Positions 54,752 to 64,000 of a stretch of DNA of 64,000 nucleotides are shown piece by piece (the first letter of the stretch is position 1; each line of letters opens with the position of its first letter). The position numbers were made by a program, and so were the translations under genes. The notes beneath the pieces were generated by a model. That model did no database searches and had not been told where the DNA came from. It worked only from the letters and a program-made list of their open reading frames with translations. The DNA is from Rana temporaria (Eukaryota; Chordata; Amphibia; Anura; Ranidae). The stretch spans positions 70,111,316-70,175,315 of the forward strand of contig NC_053501.1 of NCBI RefSeq assembly GCF_905171775.1, given 5' to 3'.

Positions 54752-57737
54752 CATCAGTGTTATATCCATGTATACCTGTCATCAGTGTTATATACATGTA
54801 TACCTGTCATCAGTGTTATATCCATGTATACCTGTCATCAGTGTTATATACATGTATACCTGTCATCAGTGTTATATCCATGTATACCTGTCATTCAGTG
54901 TTATATCCATGTATACCTGTCATTCAGTGTTATATCCATGTATACCTGTCATCAGTGTTATATACATGTATACCTGTCATCAGTGTTATATCCATGTATA
55001 CCTGTCATCAGTGTTATATACATGTATACCTGTCATCAGTGTTATATCCATGTATACCTGTCATCAGTGTTATATCCATGTATACCTGTCATCAGTGTTA
55101 TATCCATGTATACCTGTCATCAGTGTTATATCCATGTATACCTGTCATTCAGTGTTATATCCATGTATACCTGTCATTCAGTGTTATATCCATGTATACC
55201 TGTCATTCAGTGTTATATCCATGTATACCTGTCATCAGTGTTATATCCATGTATACCTGTCATCAGTGTTATATCCATGTATACCTGTCATCAGTGTTAT
55301 ATCCATGTATACCTGTCATCAGTGTTATATCCATGTATACCTGTCATCAGTGTTATATCCATGTATACCTGTCATCAGTGTTATATCCATGTATACCTGT
55401 CATCAGTGTTATATCCATGTATACCTGTCATCAGTGTTATATCCATGTATACCTGTCATCAGTGTTATATCCATGTATACCTGTCATCAGTGTTATATCC
55501 GTGTATACCTGTCATCAGTGTTATATCCATGTATACCTGTCATCAGTGTTATATCCATGTATACCTGTCATCAGTGTTATATCCATGTATACCTGTCATT
55601 CAGTGTTATATCCATGTATACCTGTCATTAGTGTTATATCCATGTATACCTGTCATCAGTGTTATATCCATGTATACCTGTCATTAGTGTTATATCCATG
55701 TATACCTGTCATCAGTGTTATATCCATGTATACCTGTCATCAGTGTTATATACATGTATACCTGTCATCAGTGTTATATACATGTATACCTGTCATCAGT
55801 GTTATATACATGTATACCTGTCATCAGTGTTATATACATGTATACCTGTCATCAGTGTTATATACATGTATACCTGTCATCAGTGTTATATCCATGTATA
55901 CCTGTCATCAGTGTTATATCCATGTATACCTGTCATCAGTGTTATATCCATGTATACCTGTCATTCAGTGTTATATCCATGTATACCTGTCATCAGTGTT
56001 ATATCCATGTATACCTGTCATTAGTGTTATATCCATGTATACCTGTCATTAGTGTTATATCCATGTATACCTGTCATCAGTGTTATATCCATGTATACCT
56101 GTCAATTAGTATTATATCCATGTATACCTGTCATCAGTGTTATATACATGTATACATGTCAATTAGTATTATATCCGTGTATACCTGTCATCAGTGTTAT
56201 ATACATGTATACCTGTCATCAGTGTTATATCCATGTATACCTGTCATCAGTGTTATATCCATGTATACCTGTCATCAGTGTTATATCCATGTATACCTGT
56301 CAATTAGTATTATATCCATGTATACCTGTCATCAGTGTTATATCCATGTATACCTGTCATCAGTGTTATATCCATGTATACCTGTCATCAGTGTTATATA
56401 CATGTATACCTGTCATCAGTGTTATATACATGTATACCTGTCATCAGTGTTATATACATGTATACCTGTCATCAGTGTTATATACATGTATACCTGTCAT
56501 CAGTGTTATATACATGTATACCTGTCATCAGTGTTATATACATGTATACCTGTCATCAGTGTTATATCCATGTATACCTGTCATCAGTGTTATATACATG
56601 TATACCTGTCATCAGTGTTATATCCATGTATACCTGTCATCAGTGTTATATCCATGTATACCTGTCATCAGTGTTATATCCATGTATACCTGTCATTCAG
56701 TGTTATATCCATGTATACCTGTCATCAGTGTTATATCCATGTATACCTGTCATTAGTGTTATATCCATGTATACCTGTCATTAGTGTTATATCCATGTAT
56801 ACCTGTCATCAGTGTTATATCCATGTATACCTGTCAATTAGTATTATATCCATGTATACCTGTCATCAGTGTTATATACATGTATACATGTCAATTAGTA
56901 TTATATCCGTGTATACCTGTCATCAGTGTTATATACATGTATACCTGTCATCAGTGTTATATACATGTATACCTGTCATCAGTGTTATATCCATGTATAC
57001 CTGTCATCAGTGTTATATCCATGTATACCTGTCAATTAGTATTATATCCATGTATACCTGTCATCAGTGTTATATCCATGTATACCTGTCATCAGTGTTA
57101 TATCCATGTATACCTGTCATCAGTGTTATATCCATGTATACCTGTCATCAGTGTTATATCCATGTATACCTGTCATCAGTGTTATATCCATGTATACCTG
57201 TCATCAGTGTTATATCCATGTATACCTGTCATCAGTGTTATATCCATGTATACCTGTCATCAGTGTTATATACATGTATACCTGTCATCAGTATTATATC
57301 CATGTATACCTGTCATCAGTGTTATATTCATGTATACCTGTCATTAGTGTTATATCCATGTATACCTGTCATCAGTGTTATATCCATGTATACCTGTCAA
57401 TTAGTATTATATCCATGTATACCTGTCATCAGTGTTATATCCATGTATACCTGTCATTAGTGTTATATCCATGTATACCTGTCATTAGTGTTATATCCAT
57501 GTATACCTGTCATCAGTGTTATACCCATGTATACCTGTCATCAGTGTTATATCCATGTATACCTGTCATCAGTGTTATATCCATGTATACCTGTCATTCA
57601 GTGTTATATCCATGTATACCTGTCATCAGTGTTATATCCATGTATACCTGTCATCAGTGTTATATCCATGTATACCTGTCATCAGTGTTATATCCATGTA
57701 TACCTGTCATCAGTGTTATATCCATGTATACCTGCCG
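54752..57737. repeat. Large minisatellite, 28-bp unit, about 106 copies
   Basis: The unit is CAGTGTTATATCCATGTATA then CCTGTCAT. Common variants are TATACATG for TATCCATG, a 29-bp unit with CATTCAG, and a CAATTAGTATTAT form. The rare variant TATACATGTCAATTAG recurs at about 56151 and 56883, and the 29-bp unit at about 55961 and 56694, giving a roughly 732-bp internal duplication. All three plus frames are open because 28 is not divisible by 3 and no plus-frame stop exists in the unit, so the 581-residue frame is not evidence of a protein. Degenerate units continue to about 57960. Confidence 0.95.
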
Positions 57738-57762
57738 TTCACTGTTGTGTCTTTGTATACCT

Positions 57763-57817
57763 TAATCTAGGCTTACCTGTAGGTTAAAGTAGTCTGTAAG
57801 GTTTACAACCACTTTAA
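57763..57817. mobile_element. piggyBac-like MITE right-end fragment
   Basis: TTAATCTAGGCTTACCTGTA and GTTTACAACCACTTTAA (TTAA 57814-57817) match the end at 39010-39063. It lies inside the degenerate edge of the 28-bp array. Confidence 0.6.
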
Positions 57818-58520
57818 GGGTTAAATCAATGCATACCTGTCATTCCGTGTTACGTCAAGGTAAGCCTCTCTTTCAGTGTTATGTCCACATATACCTGTCA
57901 TTTAGTTCTATACCTATGTATACCTTCCAATCCTTGTTATATGCAGGTGAACCTGCTATTCAGTATAATGCAGTCAGCTCACATGCCATTATGTATCTAC
58001 AGCATCGTTCATTTACAGTCATGTAATCTATAATTACCAATCACAGGATGCTATAAATCTATTTTATCTTTCCACTGCTTAGTATTCTTGTCCAGGGTGG
58101 ATATGAGCTCTGTAATGGTTTATTGAAGGTTTTGACTGAATCTTGATTTAGAATTAGAAGCCATGACATTCTTCTCATTTCTTGGGACTATATATGAAAT
58201 GTATATTGTGACACATATCAGAATGAGCTCTATAGTCTATATTTTATATGACAATCTATGATCTCACCCAGCCTTTAAATGTCTCAAAATCAAACACAAA
58301 AAATGTGTTCAGCCAATAAAACACTGGACTGGCTGTCACTTGGGACAGTTATGTGTAATTATAAAGCATCTGTCACAGGATAGCCAGAGGAAATAATGCT
58401 ATTAATAAGCTTTGTTCTGCCTTCTCATCTACCTGAAATGTTCCATCACACAACTGCCATCCATTCCTCCTTTACTCTATTAAACCCTAAATGTATGCCA
58501 TAAGGAATATTTAAACATTA
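57818..58520. other. Degenerate array edge, then unassigned DNA
   Basis: Up to about 57960, words such as ATACCTGTCATT and TCAGTGTTATGTCC show ancient, diverged 28-bp units. Beyond that there is no recognised feature. Confidence 0.5.
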
Positions 58521-59155
58521 TTAGGTAGATTCACATACATTGCCGCATTGCCGTAGCATTTAAGCTACGCCGCCGTAAGTTAGCGAGGCAAGTACATGTT
58601 TCACAATGTACTTGCCTGCTAAGTTACAGCGGCATAGCGTAAATGCGGCGGACGCAAGCACGCCTAATTCAAATTCGGCTGAGGGGGCGTGTTTTATGTT
58701 AATATGCTTTGACCTTAAGTTTTTGAGATATTTTTTTAACTGCGCATGCGCCGGGCGCCTACAGTTCCCAGTGTGCATTGCGGCTAAGTACGCCGCACGG
58801 GCCTATTGATTTAGACGTGGACGTAAACAACGTAAATCCCTATTCACGGACGACTTACGCAAACAACGTAAAATTTCGAATTTCGACGCGGGAACAGCGG
58901 CCATACTTGAACATTGGCAACGCCACCTAGGGCCCAGTTCTAACTTTAGGCGGCCTATCTCTTAGGTAAACAGCGTAAATGTACTGCGTCGGCCGGGCGT
59001 ACTTTCGTGAATTGGCGTATCTACTAATTTACATATTTTACGCCGACCGCAATGGAAGCGCCACCTAGCGGCCAGCCTCAATATTGCAACCTAAGATAGG
59101 ACGGCGCAAGTATCTTAGATATGTTTAAGCGTATCTCTGTTTGAGAATACACTGA

Positions 59156-60320
59156 TGCCGCATACACACCATGGGCCAGATTCACAGAGAGATACGACGG
59201 TGTATCTACAGATACACCATTGTATCTCTGACTTACACTGGTCCTATCTATGCGCCTGATTCATAGAATCAGTTACGCATAGATAGGGCTTAGATCCGAC
59301 AGTGTTACAATGTGTTACACTGTCGGATCTTATTTTCAGTTTAAAAATGGCGCCGGGGGCGTTCCCGCTGATTTACCTTGAATAACATGTAAATCAGCGA
59401 GATACGCAAATTCACGAACGTACGCGGACCCGACGTAGTCTTCTTACGACATTTCCGTAGCGACTTTCCCGTCGTATACTTACCCCTGCTTTTATCAGGC
59501 GCAGCCAATGTTAAGTATAGCTGGCGTTCCCGCGTCGAATTTGAATTTTCTAATGTCGTTTGCGTACGCCGATTCACAAACACACGTGTCGCAAGTCACG
59601 CTCACATCGAAACCACTGACGTCCTAGTGACGTCAGTGGGAGCAATGCACGCCGGGAAATTCCCCGAACGGCGCATGCGCATTTAAATCGGCACGGGAAC
59701 GTGCCTGATTTAAATAGTACACTCCCCCTAGCCGCGGAATTTGAATTCCGCCGGGGGATTTAGGATCCGCCGCCGCAAGTTTGGAGGTAAGTGGTTTGTG
59801 AATTAGCCACTTGCCTCTCAAACTTGCGGGAGCGGATCTTAAATCACGTAGATCGAGCGGATCTATAGATCCGCTGATCTACGTGAATCTGGCCCCATCA
59901 CTTTATGTGATGAAAAAAAACGACATTTTCTGTGAAGTAAAAAACAAAGTTTTTGAAACTTCAATTTTCAAAGACGAAGTTGCCTACACACCATCGTTTT
60001 TCTCACAATGCTCTAGCAAAGCGAGGTTACGTTCACCACTTTTTTCCATTGAAGCTCGCTTCATAACTAGCTTCTGGGCATGCGCGGGTGTAAAAACGTT
60101 TTTTTAAAAGTCGTTTTTTGCTACACACGGTCAATTTCTGTGAAGTAAAAAACAACGTTTTGAAAAAAGGACACATAAAATTGAAGCATGCTTCAATTTT
60201 TTTTTTTCGTTTTTCACAAGACATAAAACGACGTTTTCCCCCACACACGGTCATTTAAAGTGACGTTTTTAAAAACGTCGTTTTTTTTCATCACATAAAG
60301 TGATGGTGTGTACGCGGCAT
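59156..60320. mobile_element. GTACACACG-group MITE inside A12
   Basis: The ends ATGCCGCATACACACCAT and ATGGTGTGTACGCGGCAT are complementary. Subterminal CATCACTTTATGTGATG and AAAAAACGACATTTTC recur inverted on the right. Central GGGCATGCGCGGG core. Its left arm is split by copy A13 only 17 bp from the end. Confidence 0.8.
59173..59895. mobile_element. GGGCCAGATTCAC-type MITE, copy A13, innermost (TSD CAT)
   Basis: CAT at 59170-59172 and 59896-59898 flanks GGGCCAGATTCACAG and CGTGAATCTGGCCC. Inverted plan with GTTTGCGTACGCCGATTCAC, a GGCGCATGCGCA palindrome at 59670-59681, and an A/T-rich GAATTTGAATTCCGCC segment. Confidence 0.9.
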
Positions 60321-60398
60321 TAAACATAAGTCGGCGTAGATTCTGACTTAGGTCGGCGTATCTACTGATACGCCGGCCTAACTCTCTCTGAATCTACC

Positions 60399-61142
60399 TA
60401 TATATCTAGAACACCATTATACATTGACAACTAGATTATGCATAGAAATATATCCTCAAAACATAAAAGTGCAAAAACAGTGTCATGTGACAAACAATAA
60501 ACATAATACCTAGAACATTTACAATAAAATAAGCATTGAATAGATTAACAATCATTAGCAAAAATTGCTAATATTATTATTACCAACCATGATAATTGTA
60601 TACTCAGCCAATTTTATAGGAATAAGTCTAAAATCAGCTAATGTATTGGTAAAGGAAGAACATGGCAACCTGCAGATATACTTATACTGTAAGTAAATAA
60701 CATGTTCCGTATACCATATATGCCTTTAAATAACAAAACCATTTTAAAGCTGCCAATAGTCAGTATCATCTTTCACAGTTCTGCCCAGGCTGCTAAAAGC
60801 TGCCTCTCTGTTAATGATTACGGCATATCATTGCTTTCCACTTACGGTACATGAGTTTTTCAGATCACATCACATTTTCCATTCACCAATAACAATTCAA
60901 GAAGTGAACGTTGCTAAGAATAGTCATAGCTTTGTATGGCTGGGTTTGAAGGCAAAGTACAGTATATTCTATAATTAGAACCTTAGGCTTGTGTTTGTAT
61001 TTATGAGAAACTTGGGAAGGATGTCATGCATGCATTAAGTGCAACATTCAGATTTATAAATTCCCTTTCCAAGACCATTTTTTTTTCCTTAACAAGACAA
61101 TGTAAGATCTCATGCAAAATGTTTACTTCCCTAGCATGAGTT
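60399..61142. other. A/T-rich DNA, no recognised feature
   Basis: No repeat or coding signal seen. Candidate single-copy stretch. Confidence 0.45.
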
Positions 61143-61567
61143 TAAGGCCTCGTACACACGATAGGTTAACCAGAGGACAACGTTCTGATGGACCATTTTC
61201 ATCGGTCAAAACCGATCGTGTATGGGCCCCATAGGTTATTTATCCATAGGTTAAAAAAAAGCAATCTTTTTTTAAAATTAACCTATGGATTCCTAACCGA
61301 TAGGACAAAACCGATCGTTAGTTGGCACGACCATCGGTTAAAAATCCATGCATGCTCAGAATCAAGTCGACGCATGCTTGGAAGCATTGAACTTCGTTTT
61401 TTTTCAGCACGTCGTTGTGTTTTACGTCACCGCGTTCTGACACGATCGTTTTTTTAATTGATGGTGTGTAGGCACGACAGACCATCAGTCAGCTTCATCG
61501 GTTAACCTATGACAACGGTCCCTCAGACCGTTCTCATCGGATGCACTGATCGTGTGTACGAGACTTA
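61143..61567. mobile_element. GTACACACG-group MITE, GATCGGT subfamily, inverted
   Basis: The ends TAAGGCCTCGTACACACGAT and GATCGTGTGTACGAGACTTA are complementary. The internal order is the reverse of 13384-13802: CATGCTCAGAATCAAGTCGA then TTCAGCACGTCGTTGTG. Confidence 0.8.
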
Positions 61568-62138
61568 ACCCTTATCTAACTTCTGCCACATCTATAATTC
61601 TAGTGTAGGAAGACAACTGTCAATGAAGAGGTCAACCTCCCATACTGCTACCAAAGGTTGAAACATTCTACATATATGATATCTAACATCTTATATACTA
61701 TGATTCAGTGAGGGTCCTTAGCCTAAACCTTTATGAGAATGGTGCGTTTATAAGATTATTTTATTAAAGTCACTCAGCTTTTGAAACCAAGTGGTCACTG
61801 GTGGCTTTTACATGAACCTTACACTTCTTGTCAGTGTATCTATGTTGTCATATTTGTGCAGTTAGGAAAAACCAGCAGAACCCTCAGAACTCAATAAGTC
61901 AAGAAGTGTCAATGACGCAGTCTGCATTCCTGACCACATTAGCGTTTACAGGTTCTGCCAACAAAGTGTGCGATGTAGTCCAGGACCACCCGTGGTGATG
62001 ATCCTAATCCATATATTACCAATGTCTATTTTTTTTAAGAGAAACCACAATGGCCTTTGGAAAATGTTATACATTTTTGTTAAACCTGAACTATACATAC
62101 ATTTTTATAATTTGTGTCAAATTTTATGTTGAAAATGA
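61568..62138. other. No recognised feature
   Basis: Unremarkable sequence. A short A/T-rich reading frame near 62050 has no recognisable domain. Confidence 0.4.
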
Positions 62139-62450
62139 ATGCCTTGTACACATGAGAATTTCCGACGGGAGCTTTTCATCGGATATTTCGTCCGTGTGTA
62201 TGCCCCATCAGACTTTTTCCATTGGGAATTCCGACGGAATTAGATAGAAAACATGTTCTCAATTCGACGCATGCTCAGAAGCATAGAACTTTATTTTCTC
62301 GGCTCTTCGTAGTGTTTTATGTCACCACGTTCTTTGACGGTCAGAATTTAGTGTGACAGAGTGTATGCAAGACAGCTTGAGCGTAACTCCGTCGGAAAAA
62401 CCTTCAGAGTTTAGTCCAACGGAAAAAAACGGTTGTGCGTAAAAGGCATA
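62139..62450. mobile_element. GTACACACG-group MITE, diverged
   Basis: The left ATGCCTTGTACACATGAGAA and right GGTTGTGCGTAAAAGGCAT ends pair with mismatches. It contains TCGACGCATGCTCAGAAGCA. Sister of 23312-23673 but older. Confidence 0.7.
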
Positions 62451-62680
62451 ACATTTACAACAGAGTGCTTTCATAATAGTTTGTTTGCAACACTTGTATA
62501 TTTCTAATAAGAAAGCTCAGCACTGCCTGCTCATTTGTCAGCTGATTCTATCTAACCAAAAATCCATAGAAGCTAAGACACTGGGGAAGATGTAGGTAAC
62601 CCTTCTCTTGACACAGTCGGCAGTCGTCTTTTTTTTTTTTTTCAATAAACCTGAAATACTTTATTAAAACGCATATATAC

Positions 62681-63172
62681 AGTACAGACCGAAAGTTTGG
62701 ACACACTTTCTCTTTCAAAGAGTTTTCTTTATTTTCAAGACTATGAAAATTGTAGATTCACACTGAAGGCATCAAAACTATGAATTAACACATTTGGAAT
62801 TATACATAACAAAAAAGTGTGAAACAACTGAAAATATATTTCATATTCTAGGTTCTTCAAAGTAGCCACCTTTTGCAGCAGACTAAGGGCTATTTGACCA
62901 AGAAGGAGATTGATGGGGTGCTGCGCCAGGTGACTACCTCTTGAAGCTCATCAAGAGTGTGCCAAGCAGTAATCAAAGCAAAAGGTGGCTACTTTGAAGA
63001 ACCTAGAATATGAAATATTTTTTCTGTTGTTTCACACTTTTCTGTTATGTATAATTCCACATGTGTTAATTAATAGTTGTGATGCCTTCAGTGTGAATCT
63101 ACAATTTTCATAGTCATGAAAATAAAGAAAACTCTTTGAATGAGAAGGCGTGTCCAAACTTTTGGTCTGTAC

Positions 63173-63173
<1 letters not shown>
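62681..63173. mobile_element. Internally deleted Tc1-like transposon
   Basis: The left end AGTACAGACCGAAAGTTTGG and right end CCAAACTTTTGGTCTGTACT begin terminal inverted repeats of about 200 bp, including GTAGATTCACACTGAAGGCA and AAGTAGCCACCTTTTGC. Only about 90 bp remain between them. GGCTATTTGACCAAGAAGGA could be a scrap of transposase coding sequence. TA repeats flank the right side, fitting TA targeting. I recognise the ends as a Tc1 type widespread in fish and amphibians. Confidence 0.85.

Positions 63174-63256
<83 letters not shown>
63174..63256. repeat. (TA)n microsatellite
   Basis: About 80 bp of TA dinucleotide next to the Tc1 end; source of the Tyr-Ile reading frames on both strands. 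Confidence 0.95.
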
Positions 63257-63263
<7 letters not shown>

Positions 63264-63418
63264 TGTTTTATATACCACTAGAATAACAAACATAGCTTTA
63301 GGAAAAACACAAACACAAATAAGATAGCCATAGACCATCACCAAGACCGGATCTTGGTTTCTCATGTTGCATGAGGTCCCATTTGTATTTGTCCTGTGTA
63401 TTTTTTAAAGATAACTCT

Positions 63419-63693
63419 GAGGCCCCGTACACACGACCAGTTTCCTCGGCAGAATTCAGCTTCCGACCGAGTTTCTGGCTGAATTCTGCCGAGAAACCCG
63501 GCCGTGTGTACACTTTCGGCCGAGGAAGCCGACGAGGACCTCGGCGAGGAAATAGAGAACATGTTCTCTATTTCCTCGTTGTTCTATGGGAGCTCTCGGC
63601 CCGCCGAGGTCCTCGGCGGCTTCAGTGCTGAACTGGCCGAGGAACTCGATGTGTTTGGCACGTCGAGTTCCTCGGCCGTGTGTACGAGGCCTT
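63419..63693. mobile_element. GTACACACG-group MITE, GAGTTCCTCG subfamily
   Basis: The ends GAGGCCCCGTACACACGACC and GGCCGTGTGTACGAGGCCTT are complementary. Internal GAGAACATGTTCTC palindrome and CCGAGGTCCTCGGCGG blocks match 28212-28488. Confidence 0.8.
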
Positions 63694-64000
63694 ACAAAAT
63701 CACCCATTCACTGACAAGGGATTGTTTTCTAGACTTCCAATATATGGAACATTAACACATAAGTGTTATAAGCTCAGGCAAATTCCACTAAGAATTAAAA
63801 CCCAAACCACAAAAATCTCACAGAGATGAATGGATAAAAAATCACAACAGGCAAAATGAACTGTAATTATTTTAAATAAAAAATTTAATTACTAGTCATG
63901 TCATAAGTGTCTCATCAATAGCCCTTAAAACAATGTCCTTTATTTATAGGTGTGCATCAACCTGATTTCTAACAAAGTAACTGGTGTTTAATGCAGGATG
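63694..64000. other. No recognised feature
   Basis: A/T-rich end of the window without repeat or coding signal. Confidence 0.4.

Larger units (their letters stand above)
58524..60398. mobile_element. GGGCCAGATTCAC-type MITE, copy A12, outer shell of a triple nest
   Basis: The ends GGTAGATTCACATAC and CTGAATCTACC pair. It holds TGCGCATGCGCC (58741-58752) and GACTTACGCAAACAACGT. The right-hand 80 bp is separated from the rest by the insertion at 59156-60320. Flanks TTA and TAT do not match exactly. Confidence 0.75.

Noticed and set aside
54546..57765. Very long forward reading frames (up to 581 residues) over the 28-bp array
   Set aside because: Explained by a tandem unit with no stop codons in any plus frame. 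Three overlapping frames are equally open, and there is no promoter, start context or conserved domain.

Overview
This window reads as intergenic or intronic DNA from a large, transposon-saturated amphibian genome. The best guess is a ranid-type frog. That rests on my recognition of repeat families (fold-back MITEs ending in GTACACACG, MITEs starting GGGCCAGATTCAC, TTAA-ended piggyBac-like MITEs, the roughly 1.5-kb repeat containing GAGCTTTCTTTTGGTGG), not on a host gene. I found no convincing host protein-coding gene, tRNA, rRNA or CRISPR array. The only protein-coding homology is in three decayed transposon genes: a jockey/CR1-like LINE reverse transcriptase (22436-23750, minus strand), a Tx1-type L1 reverse transcriptase (30250-31345, minus strand) and a BED-finger hAT transposase (about 44120-46695, minus strand). 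All three carry frameshifts, truncations or insertions.

Layout. 1-6300: nested piggyBac-like, Tc1-like and hAT MITEs. 6300-8900: a quiet stretch, then a 1.28-kb hAT-type fold-back element. 9200-15300: MITEs and hammerhead-like retroposons. 14574-17713: a MITE split by a 2.4-kb retroelement that itself holds a frog repeat, a minisatellite and a hAT MITE. 18900-21300: two abutting minisatellites plus A/T-rich hAT debris. 22400-23750: LINE remnant. 23930-29003: two long palindromic retroposons with MITEs inside them. 30250-31345: Tx1 LINE. 32500-36400: hAT MITE and two hammerhead-like copies. 36660-42690: frog repeat, piggyBac-like MITEs and four GGGCCAGATTCAC MITEs. 43670-49670: hAT autonomous remnant, a hAT MITE inserted in its zinc-finger region, and a hAT element carrying a 41-bp minisatellite. 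49800-54745: further nests. 54752-57737: a 3-kb array of a 28-bp unit. 58524-63700: a triple nest, several MITEs and a deleted Tc1 element.

Integration signatures were read by eye and allow firm boundaries. Seven hAT-type elements have exact 8-bp target-site duplications. Three piggyBac-like elements have TTAA at both ends. About nine GGGCCAGATTCAC-type elements have 3-bp duplications. Six retroposon-like insertions have 13-18-bp duplications.

The most interesting signal is this last group and its relatives. Several are long palindromes with a motif near the centre resembling a hammerhead ribozyme core (CTGANGA, a short stem, GAAA, a self-complementary CGCG or CTAG, then TC/TT/TA, with short complementary flanks). 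I infer that they are non-autonomous relatives of hammerhead-bearing Penelope-like elements or retrozymes. None shows a fully canonical ribozyme, so activity is unproven.
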